Assembly (NCBI RefSeq): GCF_000952685.1
Contig: NZ_JYHV01000014.1
Location: forward strand, 310,001-374,000
DNA: 64,000 nucleotides
Direction: 5' to 3'
Source of the DNA: Stutzerimonas stutzeri
Lineage (GTDB): Bacteria; Pseudomonadota; Gammaproteobacteria; Pseudomonadales; Pseudomonadaceae
The notes under the pieces were generated by a model. That model did no database searches. It had not been told where the DNA came from and saw only the letters and a list, made by a program, of their open reading frames with translations. Position 1 is the first letter of the stretch, and every line of letters starts with the position of its first letter. Below, piece after piece: positions 48,670-58,177 of this stretch. Position numbers and translations under genes: made by a program.

Positions 48670-49233
48670 TTAGCGGGTGGTCAGATCGTCAAACAAACCC
48701 ATGGTCGTTACCGTCAGCACTTCGGCCGCCTGGTCGCCCACATTCGCCAGATGATGCGGCTTACCCGCGTCGAAGTGAATCGAGTCTCCGCTGCCCAGCG
48801 GATAGTCGCGACCGTCTACCGTGTAGACGATTCTTCCCGACAGGACATAGGCGAATTCAGCGCCCTCGTGGGCGATGAGTTCTGATTGATAGCCCACCGG
48901 CATGCTGACCTTGACGGCGTTCAGCAAATTACCGGGGAAATTCGTAGAGAGGCGTTCGTAGGCCAGCGGCTGCCCCTCGATGGTGTAGCGCACGCGCTCG
49001 CCCTGGTGCGAGTCGGGCTGCGCCTGGCTGGGTTGATCGAACAGTGAATTGAGCGGTACACCGAGCGATTTGGCGATGTTCGCCAGCGATGAAATCGAGA
49101 TGCCCGTGAGGTTGCGCTCGGCTTGGGAAAGGAAGCTCGCCGTCAGGCCGGACTCCCTGGCTACCTGATTCAAGGTCTTGTTCGCGGCACGCCTGTGCCG
49201 GCGCAAACGCTCACCGATGCGATCGACTGTCAT
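48670..49233 (-). CDS. XRE-cupin transcriptional regulator (PuuR-like)
   Basis: This 187-aa repressor has an N-terminal HTH (TLNQVARESGLTASFLSQAERN) and a C-terminal cupin (HEGAEFAYVLSGRIVYTVDGRDYPLGSGDSIHF) that senses a small ligand. It lies between dppA and the M24 peptidase, and palindromes of the same type precede both, suggesting local control of peptide uptake and hydrolysis. ATG 49233 preferred over a TTG at 49251. Confidence 0.88.
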   Translation of the reverse strand: MTVDRIGERLRRHRRAANKTLNQVARESGLTASFLSQAERNLTGISISSLANIAKSLGVPLNSLFDQPSQAQPDSHQGERVRYTIEGQPLAYERLSTNFPGNLLNAVKVSMPVGYQSELIAHEGAEFAYVLSGRIVYTVDGRDYPLGSGDSIHFDAGKPHHLANVGDQAAEVLTVTTMGLFDDLTTR

Positions 49234-49339
49234 GGGGGTTCGCCTTGTCAAAGTGGCCAGTATACGGCCAGCCCAACGAGCGTGCGCCAGCCTTAGTTCT
49301 GGCTATTTCGCTGTTTGGTTGAAAAAAGCTTTGCTTGAA

Positions 49340-49360
49340 AATTTAAGCTGTACTTAAATT
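49340..49360. promoter_or_regulatory. Palindromic operator upstream of the M24 peptidase
   Basis: AATTTAAG-CTGTA-CTTAAATT is a perfect 8-5-8 inverted repeat, located 36 bp before the peptidase start. The half site TTAAG recurs in the two sites before dppA. Confidence 0.6.
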
Positions 49361-49395
49361 CGGCGAACTTTCTTGGGTTCGTTTTGGAGAGCAGG

Positions 49396-50625
49396 ATGAC
49401 CATCGGCGTCGGCGGCAGCACGCAAGAAGAGGCGCTCGGGCGCTTGGGCAACATGCTGGATGGCGTCGAGCCGATCGGGCTGGCGGAGTACCGGGCACGC
49501 ATCGAAAAGGCGCAGCGGCGAATGAGGCAGCTCGGATTCGAGGCGATCTTTCTCAGCGCCGGCCCCAATCTCGAATACTTCACCGGGGTGCGATGGAGTC
49601 CGAGCGAGCGCATGGTGGGTGCGATTCTGCCCGCGAATGGTGCGCTCGAATATCTGGCGCCGGCGTTCGAGGAAGGCACGGTTCGTGACTTCATGGTGGT
49701 CGATGGTCTGGTCAATGGCTGGCAGGAGCACGAAAACCCCTATCGTTTGCTGTTCGGCTGCCTGCTGCGCCTGGGCATCGAGCCAAACCCAAGAGTCAGG
49801 CCGCGTATCGGGCTCTGTTCATCACTGCCGTTCTTCATGTTCGACGGTCTTCGGATGCTTGATCCCGGTTATGCATTCGTCGATGCAGGCGCGGTAACCG
49901 CTCATTGCCGCCAGTGCAAATCCACTGCGGAAATCGCTCTTATGCAGCGCGCAAAGGACATGACGCTGGCGGTGCACAAGGCCACCGCGAGTATTCTTCG
50001 CGAGGGGATCAGCACCGCGGAGGTGGTTGAATTCATTCACCAGGCGCATCGTGCCGTGGGTGCGTCAGGCTCGGTCTTCTGCATTGTTCTGTTCGGCGAG
50101 GCGAGCGCATTTCCCCACGGCGTGAAATACGAACAACGGCTAAAACCTGGCGATATGGTGCTGATCGATACCGGCTGTCGCGTGCACAGCTACCTTTCCG
50201 ATATCACCCGGAGCTACGTCTTCGGCGAGCCGAACGAGCATCAGCGGGCGCTGTGGGGCTTCGAGAAGGACGCGCAACTGGCGGCATTCGCGGCCGCGCG
50301 ACTGGGCGCTCGTTGCGAACAGGTGGATGAGGCCGCACGCAGTTCACTCGAAGCGTGCGGCCTGGGCCCCGGCTATCAATTGCCCGGCTTGCCGCATCGC
50401 ACCGGGCACGGTATCGGGCTGGAAATCCACGAGAGCCCATACCTGGTGCATGGCGACCAGACACCTATCGACGTGGGGATGTGCTTCAGCAATGAACCGA
50501 TGATCTGTGTACCAGGCGAGTTCGGCATCCGTCTGGAGGATCACTTCTACATGACCGAGAGTGGACCGCGCTGGTTTACCGAGCCGAGTCACAGCATCGA
50601 TGACCCGTTCGCTCTGGGCCGCTGA
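49396..50625 (+). CDS. M24-family aminopeptidase/Xaa-Pro dipeptidase
   Basis: This 409-aa metallopeptidase has an N-terminal creatinase-like domain and a pita-bread domain. Metal ligands are visible in order: Asp in VLIDTGCRVH, Asp in LSDITRSY, His in HRTGHGIGLEIHE, Glu in FSNEPMI and Glu in IRLEDHFYM. ATG 49396 follows GGAGAGCAGG. Next to a dipeptide importer and a shared operator type, it likely cleaves imported (possibly proline-containing) peptides. Confidence 0.9.
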   Translation: MTIGVGGSTQEEALGRLGNMLDGVEPIGLAEYRARIEKAQRRMRQLGFEAIFLSAGPNLEYFTGVRWSPSERMVGAILPANGALEYLAPAFEEGTVRDFMVVDGLVNGWQEHENPYRLLFGCLLRLGIEPNPRVRPRIGLCSSLPFFMFDGLRMLDPGYAFVDAGAVTAHCRQCKSTAEIALMQRAKDMTLAVHKATASILREGISTAEVVEFIHQAHRAVGASGSVFCIVLFGEASAFPHGVKYEQRLKPGDMVLIDTGCRVHSYLSDITRSYVFGEPNEHQRALWGFEKDAQLAAFAAARLGARCEQVDEAARSSLEACGLGPGYQLPGLPHRTGHGIGLEIHESPYLVHGDQTPIDVGMCFSNEPMICVPGEFGIRLEDHFYMTESGPRWFTEPSHSIDDPFALGR

Positions 50626-50738
50626 AGAGCAGGGTGATGCGACGAACTGCACCGGTAAACAAATAACTGACTGTGCTTGTCCTCGGGTGGGGCAGCCTAC
50701 TTAGAATGATCGGTCCCACTGCCGCTCGGGCTTTTACC

Positions 50739-51638
50739 ATGCGCCGCTATCCTTTGCTGCTCGTGGGCGCTTTTATGGCGCTCTACTTGATCTGGGGCTC
50801 GACCTACTTCGTGATCAAGCTGGGCGTACAGGCCTGGCCACCGATGCTGCTGGCCGGGTTGCGGTTCGTCATCGCCGGTAGCCTAATGTTCGCCTGGCTG
50901 CGTTGGCGCGGTGTGCCGATACCGACCGTGAAGGAATGGCGATCATGCGCAATTGTTGGCGTGCTGCTGCTGAGTTGCGGCAACGGCGGCGTCACGATCG
51001 CAGAACATCTCGGCGTGGCCTCGGCGGTAGCGGCACTGGCGATTGCCACCGTACCGCTGTTCGCTTTGCTGTTCGGGCTGATCTGGGGGCAGCGAACCAC
51101 GACGCTGGAATGGTGCGGCATCCTGCTGGGGCTGATCGGTATCGGCCTGCTCAATCTCGGCCACAACCTGCAGGCGAGTCCGCTAGGTGCGGTGCTGGTA
51201 TTGCTCGCGGCAGCCAGTTGGGCGTTCGGTTCGATGTGGAGCCGACATCTCAGCCTACCGGCCGGCGCGATGGCCAGCGCGGCACAGATGCTGGTTGGCG
51301 GCGCGGTATTGCTGGTTGGCAGCGTCGCCAGCGGCGAGCGTCTGCAGGAGATGCCCGATCTCGCCGGCTGGCTCGCGCTTGCCTATCTGACCCTACTCGG
51401 TTCCATCGTCGCGTTCAGCGCCTATCTCTACTTGCTCAAGCATGTACGACCCGCCGCAGCCACCAGCTACGCGTATGTCAATCCGGTGGTTGCCGTGCTA
51501 CTGGGAGTGACGTTCGCTGGGGAACGGATCGGTATCGAAGAGTGGTTGGCAATGACGGTCATCGTATCTGCTGTGGTACTGATCGGCTTGCCGCAGTGGC
51601 GTAAATCAGCCATTCCGGCCGATATCAAACCGGTCTGA
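50739..51638 (+). CDS. yedA: EamA/DMT-family exporter, YedA-like
   Basis: This 299-aa inner-membrane protein has ten transmembrane helices in two EamA repeats. It begins FMALYLIWGSTYFVIKLGVQAWPP as in E. coli YedA, which exports amino acids or drugs. The start is uncertain: ATG 50739 fits the family, but an upstream ATG at 50706 is possible. Confidence 0.85.
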   Translation: MRRYPLLLVGAFMALYLIWGSTYFVIKLGVQAWPPMLLAGLRFVIAGSLMFAWLRWRGVPIPTVKEWRSCAIVGVLLLSCGNGGVTIAEHLGVASAVAALAIATVPLFALLFGLIWGQRTTTLEWCGILLGLIGIGLLNLGHNLQASPLGAVLVLLAAASWAFGSMWSRHLSLPAGAMASAAQMLVGGAVLLVGSVASGERLQEMPDLAGWLALAYLTLLGSIVAFSAYLYLLKHVRPAAATSYAYVNPVVAVLLGVTFAGERIGIEEWLAMTVIVSAVVLIGLPQWRKSAIPADIKPV

Positions 51639-51823
51639 GTCGCGGATCCCGCTCCGATCCGCTAGGGTTGTATGATGAGTTCCGCCTTGCCGAAATCAAA
51701 ACCCATCGGTTAGAGCTCACATTCCATTGCATGGCGCAGTGCTTGCTCTTCGTGTTCTAAACAGTGCCGTCGAGCGGCCCGCCATCGTTCAATTCGCGTT
51801 TCATCACATCGACAGGCGAACCG

Positions 51824-53011
51824 ATGCCCGCTGCGAAAACACCTGCTACAAACGACACTCTGTTCATCCTGTCGCTGGTGGTGTTCAACTTCATTTCGTT
51901 CATTTCCATCGGTATTCCCCTGGCATCGCTGCCGGGGTACGTCCACGAAAACCTCGGCTTCAGCACCGCCGTCGCGGGCATCGTTATTGGTGCGCAATAT
52001 CTGACTACCTTGCTTTGTCGACCGCTCGCCGGGCGGTTGGCCGATGAGCGCGGCGCGAAGAAGACCGTACTGATCGGCATGGCGTCCGGTCTGGCCAGCG
52101 GTGTGTTGCTGCTGATCTCGGCGCTGCTGGAATCCTGGCCGATAGCGGGCATCAGCGTAATGCTCATGAGTCGGTTGATTCTAGGCTTTGCGCAGAGCCT
52201 TATCGGTATTTCGGCAATCACTTGGGGCATCAGCCGGTTGGGGCCGGAAAGCACCGCGCGGATGATTTCCTGGAACGGTGTCGCCGCTTATGGCGGCGTG
52301 GGCATCGGTGCGCCGCTGGGTGTGTTTCTGGAACAATCGCTGGGGTTGTGGAGCCTGGGCGTGGTGACCATGTTGCTGGCGGCGACCGGATTGGCGCTGG
52401 CCTGGCGCCGAGGAGATGCACCGCTCAACCCAGGCGAGCGGTTACCGTTCGGCAAGGTGTTGTGGAAAGTCGCTCCGCCTGGCCTCAGCCTCTCACTGGC
52501 CACCATCGGCTACGGCACGCTGACCGCTTTTATTGCCCTGTACTACGGCTCGCGCGGCTGGGAAGGCGCCGCCTGGTGCCTGACGGCGTTCGCTTTTGCG
52601 TTTATCGGGACCCGCTTGCTGTTTCCTAACCTGATCAACCGTGTCGGCGGCTATTCGGTTGCGGTGGTCTGTCTGGTGGTGGAGATCTTCGGGCTGGCGA
52701 TGCTCTGGCTCGCCGAGGCGCCGAGCATGGCCTTGGCCGGCTCGGCGCTGACCGGATGCGGTCTGTCCTTGCTCTACCCGGCGCTGGGTGTGGGTGTGGT
52801 CTCCCGCGTCGGGGCCGTCAACCGCAGCTCGGGACTCAGCGTTTTTGCCATGTTCTTCGATCTGGCGTTGGGCCTGTCCGGCGCGATCATGGGTGCCCTG
52901 GCGGTCTATATCGGCATGCAGAATATTTTCCTAGGCGCAGCGGCAATGGCCGTGGCTGGCCTTGCAATCGTCTGGGGATTGCTCAAGCAGGAACGCAAGG
53001 CCGAAGGATGA
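51824..53011 (+). CDS. MFS transporter (YhhS-like)
   Basis: This 395-aa protein has twelve transmembrane helices and the MFS loop RPLAGRLADERGAKKTVLIG between TM2 and TM3; the central loop follows WRRGDAPLNP. It resembles the YhhS/UPF0226 arabinose-type exporters. ATG 51824 follows ACAGGCGA. Substrate unknown. The stop overlaps an unsupported 48-codon frame. Confidence 0.87.
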   Translation: MPAAKTPATNDTLFILSLVVFNFISFISIGIPLASLPGYVHENLGFSTAVAGIVIGAQYLTTLLCRPLAGRLADERGAKKTVLIGMASGLASGVLLLISALLESWPIAGISVMLMSRLILGFAQSLIGISAITWGISRLGPESTARMISWNGVAAYGGVGIGAPLGVFLEQSLGLWSLGVVTMLLAATGLALAWRRGDAPLNPGERLPFGKVLWKVAPPGLSLSLATIGYGTLTAFIALYYGSRGWEGAAWCLTAFAFAFIGTRLLFPNLINRVGGYSVAVVCLVVEIFGLAMLWLAEAPSMALAGSALTGCGLSLLYPALGVGVVSRVGAVNRSSGLSVFAMFFDLALGLSGAIMGALAVYIGMQNIFLGAAAMAVAGLAIVWGLLKQERKAEG

Positions 53012-53247
53012 TCGCCGCAATACCGGCTACAGAGGAGCAGAGCCTGCCCGCTGAGATACCCACTTCCCGAGCCGGAGGAGCAGCACCTAGGCGCAACGTC
53101 TGTCGCAAGCGAGCCCACCATCACGAATCAGAACGGGACGCAGGCGTTACGTAATGACACCTGGGCGGGCCGAAAGCACCGTTGAACCGGCGCCCGCTAC
53201 CGCGTAACGTCTAGAGCGATTCGGTAGCGCAGCGGCTATCCCGCTGG

Positions 53248-53418
53248 TTACCGTCCTGCCGCACACATGCCGAGGTCCAGGGAGGCGCGTCGAGCCAGGG
53301 CTGCAGCACTCGGCCGATAGCTGCCCTTGCCTCGCTGGAGCTGCTTCCAGAACTCCAGCGGCTGCTTGGCACTGAGATCCGATTGCTTCACCAGGTTTTC
53401 CAGGGTCTTGCTGCTCAT
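53248..53418 (-). CDS. Small conserved-looking protein, 56 aa
   Basis: A short gene with an excellent ribosome binding site (GGAGG 5 nt before the ATG at 53418). The product (MSSKTLENLVKQSDLS...) is basic and contains LEFWKQLQRGKGSYRPSAAALARRAS. No family recognised. A palindromic hairpin (GGTAGCGCAGCGG.../CCGCTGGTTACC) downstream may be its terminator. Confidence 0.6.
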   Translation of the reverse strand: MSSKTLENLVKQSDLSAKQPLEFWKQLQRGKGSYRPSAAALARRASLDLGMCAAGR

Positions 53419-53868
53419 GTGGCCTCCAATAGCTCGATCGAGTGGTTGGTGGTCTTGAAAAAAGTCGCGTCCTTGCGCCAGCCGTCGCGGCTTTCCATGG
53501 ATCTGAGATTGCCTGGTGCGAGTTACAGCTTGTTGACAGATTGCTCAGAACTCACCCGGGAGACGAACGGTAAGCCGCAGCCGAGGTTGTCGCCTGCGCT
53601 TGATCAATCAGAGCCGGGGAAATGCGTTATATCGATGTAAGCATCGCCGCTTCTGGAGTCGCCGTCTCGTTGCTATTGAAGTGCGATCATTTTGATTGAT
53701 GGAATATATAAGGCGTGCCTGCTTCGCTCGATTTTTCGATTTAACCGTTCATCGTCAAGCTGGGATATTTGGCGAACTAATGTCCGCATCTTGTTTTCGG
53801 ACATAGTGAGGCGGTTGTACTGCAGTCGCCATGTTCATTAGTACCATCCATGTAACTGGAGAAATCTC
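53419..53868. other. Intergenic region upstream of the KGG gene
   Basis: I see no supported gene here; a plus-strand frame at 53383-53640 lacks a ribosome binding site and overlaps the 56-aa gene. The right part (53680-53760) is AT-rich and probably holds the promoter of the KGG-repeat gene. Confidence 0.5.
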
Positions 53869-54180
53869 ATGTCGAATGATAAGAGCGGAAATCCGGGTAA
53901 CTTTGCAAATGATCGCGAGAAGGCGTCCGAAGCTGGGCAAAAGGGCGGCCACAACAGCGGCGGCAATTTTGCCAACGATCCGCAGCGCGCCTCTGAGGCT
54001 GGCCAGAAAGGCGGTCAGAACAGCGGCGGAAACTTCGCCAATGACCGCGAGAAGGCTTCCGAAGCTGGCCAGAAAGGTGGCCAGAACAGTGGAGGGAACT
54101 TTGCCAATGATCGTGAGAAAGCCTCCGAAGCTGGCAAGAAAGGCGGCCAGAACAGCCACGGCGGTGGCCGCAATTCGTAA
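53869..54180 (+). CDS. KGG-repeat stress-induced protein
   Basis: This 103-aa, very hydrophilic protein is made of four 22-residue repeats from residue 10 (GNFANDREKASEAGQKGGQNSG with small changes), the KGG/GsiB-YciG type found in general-stress and desiccation proteins. At DNA level the units are 66 bp (53896-54159). Ribosome binding site CTGGAGAA. Probably intrinsically disordered and controlled by a stress sigma factor; the latter is inference. Confidence 0.85.
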   Translation: MSNDKSGNPGNFANDREKASEAGQKGGHNSGGNFANDPQRASEAGQKGGQNSGGNFANDREKASEAGQKGGQNSGGNFANDREKASEAGKKGGQNSHGGGRNS

Positions 54181-54215
54181 GCCGTTATCGCTACAGCAGT
54201 AGCGGTTACGAGTAC

Positions 54216-54250
54216 AAGCGGAGCCTGTATTGCAGGTTCCGCTTTTTTGT
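54216..54250 (+). terminator. Terminator of the KGG gene
   Basis: AAGCGGA-GCCTG...CAGG-TTCCGCTT is followed by a T run: a strong hairpin 36 bp after the stop. Confidence 0.88.
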
Positions 54251-54559
54251 GCGTATTAATTAACTGAGGCTCTTTAATAGCGCCATCAGAATTTTTATAA
54301 GCATATATTGCCTTAATCGATATGTAATATTTTATAGCCCTTTGTAAATATTTTAAGCAGGCGCCTCGGCTGTTCATTGCTTATCAAGTGCTAGTTCTTT
54401 TTCGTATTCGAACGGTGCTCCACGATTGGCCTGCGAACCGATCATGGCAAGCCGGCATGTGGCTTGGTATCGGCGAATTTCCCGAGCCGTTATGTTGAGT
54501 GCTGAACTCATCAGAGCCGTTGGGGCCGAAACAGATGGATACAAAAACAGAAGTAGGAC
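54251..54559. other. Intergenic region upstream of the act cluster
   Basis: AT-rich in its first half; no gene supported. The promoter of the respiratory cluster should lie here. The ribosome binding site of actA is AGTAGGAC. Confidence 0.5.
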
Positions 54560-55216
54560 ATGGCCCAGATTTTTCCCCGTTCGGCTGACATGTGGCTGCG
54601 TCTGGCCTTGCTCATCCTGTTCGGCGGCCTGGCTGGGCTATTCGTGGCACTCGTGGTGCTCGACCGTTCGGATTACAACAGCGGCAAGGGTTGGTTGGTA
54701 CGCCAACCGGTGCCTTTCAGCCATGAGCATCACGCTGGCGCGCTGAAGATCGACTGCCGGTATTGCCATGACAGCGTCGAGACCAGCGCCGTGGCGGGGC
54801 TGCCGCCAACCGATACCTGCATGAGTTGTCATTCACAGATTTGGACGGGCGCCGAGATGCTTGCGTCGGTGCGTCAAAGCCTGGTCGAGCACCGGCCCTT
54901 GCGCTGGAACCGCGTAGCCGAGCTGCCCGATTACGTCTATTTCCAGCACAACGTCCACGTCAACGCCGGGGTCGGTTGTGAGACTTGTCACGGCCAAGTC
55001 GACACCATGCCGCTTATGTATCGAGCAGAGAGTTTCACCATGAGCTGGTGCCTGGACTGTCATCAAGATCCCGCGCCGCGCCTGCGGCCACGCGATGCGG
55101 TGACCACCATGGGGTGGAAAACCGAGCACGACCGTCGTGCTGTGGGCGAGGAAATGATCAAGGAGCACCACATCGATACCGAAAACCTGACCCACTGCTA
55201 TATCTGTCACAGGTAA
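54560..55216 (+). CDS. actA: Alternative complex III subunit A, pentahaem cytochrome c
   Basis: This 218-aa protein has an N-terminal membrane anchor (LRLALLILFGGLAGLFVALVVL) and five CxxCH haem-binding motifs (CRYCH, CMSCH, CETCH, CLDCH, CYICH). It is the ActA electron-transfer subunit of alternative complex III, a quinol:cytochrome c/oxidase oxidoreductase. First gene of the operon, 3 bp before actB. Confidence 0.93.
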   Translation: MAQIFPRSADMWLRLALLILFGGLAGLFVALVVLDRSDYNSGKGWLVRQPVPFSHEHHAGALKIDCRYCHDSVETSAVAGLPPTDTCMSCHSQIWTGAEMLASVRQSLVEHRPLRWNRVAELPDYVYFQHNVHVNAGVGCETCHGQVDTMPLMYRAESFTMSWCLDCHQDPAPRLRPRDAVTTMGWKTEHDRRAVGEEMIKEHHIDTENLTHCYICHR

Positions 55217-55219
55217 CCC

Positions 55220-58177
55220 ATGGATCGCACGCCGCTCGACTACGCCGCCATCCGCCAACGCCTTGAAGGCCAGCACGGGCCGCGTTATTGGCGCAGCCTT
55301 GAACAGCTGGCTGACGAACCGGCGTTCGCCGCATTCGTCGATGCCGAATTTCCCAGCGTCGCGCCGGAGATGGACCGTCGCCGCTTCCTCCAACTGATGG
55401 GTGCTTCCATGGCGTTGGCCGGGCTAGCGGGATGTGGGCAGGAGCCAGAGCAGGGCGTGCCCTACGTCATGCAACCGGAGAAAGTAACGCCCGGAGAGGC
55501 GCGCTGGTACGCGAGCGCCGTTCCGTTTGCCGGTTACGCGCAACCGGTGCTTGGACGGACCCACGTTGGTCGGCCGACCAAGCTCGAGGGAAACCCCGAC
55601 CATCCGCTCAGCCGGGGCGCCGCAACCGCCTTCACCCAGGCGGCTATTCTGCAACTGTACGATCCAGACCGCTCCCAGGCACCTCGCTACGAAGGGCACA
55701 TCAGTACCTGGAATGCGTTTCAGGGTGCGGCGGTGGAGCAGGCAGCCCGTGCCGACGCAGCGCAAGGCGGTGGCTTGCATGTGCTGATGGGCGCCAATAG
55801 CTCGCCGACTCTGCAGCGTCAGTTCGCCGCGATGATCGAACGTTGGCCGCAGGCGAGGCTGTACCGCTTCGAACCTTGGGAAGGCGAAGCCTACGCCGCC
55901 AGCGAACGAGCGCTGGGACGTCCGTTGGAAACCCACTATCGATTCGAAGATGCCGAGTGGGTGGTGAGCTTCGAGCATGACTGGCTCGGCCCCGGCCCAC
56001 GTGAACTACCACAGGCGATTGCCTGGAGCGAGCGCAAGCGGCGGGCGGCACGCGGTGAGGGCGAGGCACGCTTGATCGTGGTGGAATCCTTGTCCACCGT
56101 AACCGGCGCCAAGGCGGTCAATCGGCGGCGGGTCGAACCGTCCCAACTACGCGCTTACGTGCAGGCATTGGTGGCGGCGTTTGGCGGTGGCGCTGCGACG
56201 AGCCTGCCAGCCGATGCGCAACATTGGATCGATGAGCTGGCCAGGCAACTGCAGGCGCGTCGCGGTCGTTGCCTGATCACCGCTGGCGAATTTGCGCCAT
56301 TGGACGTCCAGGCCGCGGTGCATTGGCTCAATCAACGGCTCGGCAACTTCGGCAAGACCGTTCTCTATACCGAACCGGTGACCTGGCTCGAAGCCGGAGG
56401 GCAGCGCGTCTCCGATCTGGCGGAGTTGGTGGCGGCGATGCTGGCTGGTGAGGTCGAAACCCTGCTGATGCTTGATTGCAATCCAGCGCACACGGCGCCG
56501 GGGGGGTTGACCTTCACCGATGCCTTGGAGCGCGTTCCGCAGCGTATTCATGCCGGGCTCTATTACGACGAAACGGCGGCTCTCAGTCATTGGCATCTGC
56601 CCTTGACCCACGCACTGGATGGCTGGTGCGACAGCCGCGCCGCTGATGGCGGCGTCTGCCTGACACAACCGCTGGTGCGCCCGTTCTATAGCAGCCGCAC
56701 CCAGGCCGAGGTGCTGGCGCTGATGATGGGCGACCTGTCGCCAGACGCCCTGACGCTGATGCGGCAAACCTGGCAGATGCTGAATGACGATGCCTGGCGT
56801 CGGGCGCTGGAACTCGGGTTCATCCGCGACAGTGCCTTCGCATCGGTCGAGGCCAGCGCGAGCGCGCCGCGGTGGGACGCTTCAGCTACTTCCGAGGCGG
56901 TCGGCCTGAGTGTGCTGTTCCGGCCCGACCCGAGCGTCTGGGACGGGCGCTTCGCCAATCTCGGCTGGCTCCAGGAACTGCCCAAGCCGATCAGCAAGCT
57001 CACCTGGGATAACGTCATCGGCGTTTCGCCGGCGCTGGCCGAACGGGAAGGCATCGCCAGCGGCGACCGCTTGCGTGTCACGCTCGGGCGCGACGTGGCC
57101 GAGGGACCTGCCTGGATCATGCCGGGCCAGGCCGATGATACGCTGAGTCTTTTCGGCGGCTACGGGCGTGCTCGTGCGGGACGAGTCGGCGATGGGCTTG
57201 GTTACGATGTTTCGCCGCTGCGCACGGCGGACCAACCCTGGAAGCGTGAGGGTGCGCAGCTGACCCGGCTGGCGCGCCATACCAAGCTGGCGTCGACCCA
57301 GCCGCATCACGTTCTGCACGGCAAGGAGCTGATTCGCAGTCACCCGCGCGAGGTGGCGTTCGACGAAGCCGCACCCAAGCCGGAGCAGGTCACGCTTTAT
57401 CCACCACCGAAGCAGGGCGATACCGCCTGGGGCATGGTCATCGATCTGGACCAGTGCATCGGCTGCAACGCCTGCGTGGTGGCCTGTCAGGCCGAAAACA
57501 ACATACCGGTGGTGGGCAAGGAACAGGTCGAGATGGGACGCGGCATGCACTGGTTGCGCGTCGATCATTATTACGGCGGCGACCCCCGCGAACCGACCTC
57601 GGCGTTCCAGCCGGTGCCCTGCATGCATTGCGACCAGGCGCCCTGCGAAGTGGGTTGCCCGGTGAACGCGACGGTGCACGGCCCGGATGGGCTGAACGAG
57701 CAGATCTACAACCGCTGCATCGGCACGCGCACCTGCTCCTCGTACTGCCCGTACAAGGTGCGTCGTTTCAATTGGTTCGACCTCACCCAGGACGATCCGC
57801 CCTCGATCCAGCATCAGCGCAACCCCAATGTCACGGTGCGTTCGCGCGGGGTCATGGAGAAATGCACCTATTGCGTGCAGCGTATCAGCGAAGCGCGGAT
57901 TACCGCCCGTATCGAAAACCGCGAGATAGCCGATGGTGAGGTGAAAACAGCTTGTCAGCAGACCTGTCCGACCCAGGCGATCGTCTTCGGCAACCTTCAG
58001 GACCCGAACGCAGAGGTCAACCGCGAACGCCACACCAGACGACACTACGCGTTGCTCGAAGAACTCAATACCCGGCCCAAGACCACCTATCTGGGCCTTG
58101 TCGAGGAGCCGGCAGCCCTGCCGGGCGATGCCGAGCCCCTGGAGTTGCGCTCGGCCAAGGGGGAACGTGATGCCTGA
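55220..58177 (+). CDS. actB: Alternative complex III iron-sulfur subunit ActB (B1-B2 fusion)
   Basis: This 985-aa protein has a Tat-like signal inside the N-terminus (MDRRRFLQLMGASMALAGLAG), a molybdopterin-oxidoreductase-like large domain without a recognisable cofactor site, and a C-terminal ferredoxin domain (from about 735) with four cluster motifs: CIGCNACVVACQ, CMHCDQAPCEVGCP, CIGTRTCSSYCP and CTYC...CQQTCP. This is the fused form of ActB. It acts on the periplasmic side next to ActA. Confidence 0.92.
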   Translation: MDRTPLDYAAIRQRLEGQHGPRYWRSLEQLADEPAFAAFVDAEFPSVAPEMDRRRFLQLMGASMALAGLAGCGQEPEQGVPYVMQPEKVTPGEARWYASAVPFAGYAQPVLGRTHVGRPTKLEGNPDHPLSRGAATAFTQAAILQLYDPDRSQAPRYEGHISTWNAFQGAAVEQAARADAAQGGGLHVLMGANSSPTLQRQFAAMIERWPQARLYRFEPWEGEAYAASERALGRPLETHYRFEDAEWVVSFEHDWLGPGPRELPQAIAWSERKRRAARGEGEARLIVVESLSTVTGAKAVNRRRVEPSQLRAYVQALVAAFGGGAATSLPADAQHWIDELARQLQARRGRCLITAGEFAPLDVQAAVHWLNQRLGNFGKTVLYTEPVTWLEAGGQRVSDLAELVAAMLAGEVETLLMLDCNPAHTAPGGLTFTDALERVPQRIHAGLYYDETAALSHWHLPLTHALDGWCDSRAADGGVCLTQPLVRPFYSSRTQAEVLALMMGDLSPDALTLMRQTWQMLNDDAWRRALELGFIRDSAFASVEASASAPRWDASATSEAVGLSVLFRPDPSVWDGRFANLGWLQELPKPISKLTWDNVIGVSPALAEREGIASGDRLRVTLGRDVAEGPAWIMPGQADDTLSLFGGYGRARAGRVGDGLGYDVSPLRTADQPWKREGAQLTRLARHTKLASTQPHHVLHGKELIRSHPREVAFDEAAPKPEQVTLYPPPKQGDTAWGMVIDLDQCIGCNACVVACQAENNIPVVGKEQVEMGRGMHWLRVDHYYGGDPREPTSAFQPVPCMHCDQAPCEVGCPVNATVHGPDGLNEQIYNRCIGTRTCSSYCPYKVRRFNWFDLTQDDPPSIQHQRNPNVTVRSRGVMEKCTYCVQRISEARITARIENREIADGEVKTACQQTCPTQAIVFGNLQDPNAEVNRERHTRRHYALLEELNTRPKTTYLGLVEEPAALPGDAEPLELRSAKGERDA

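Noticed and set aside
53008..53154. 48-codon frame overlapping the MFS stop (ATGA)
   Set aside because: Although the overlap and GGATG look gene-like, the product has no coherent composition and no independent support.
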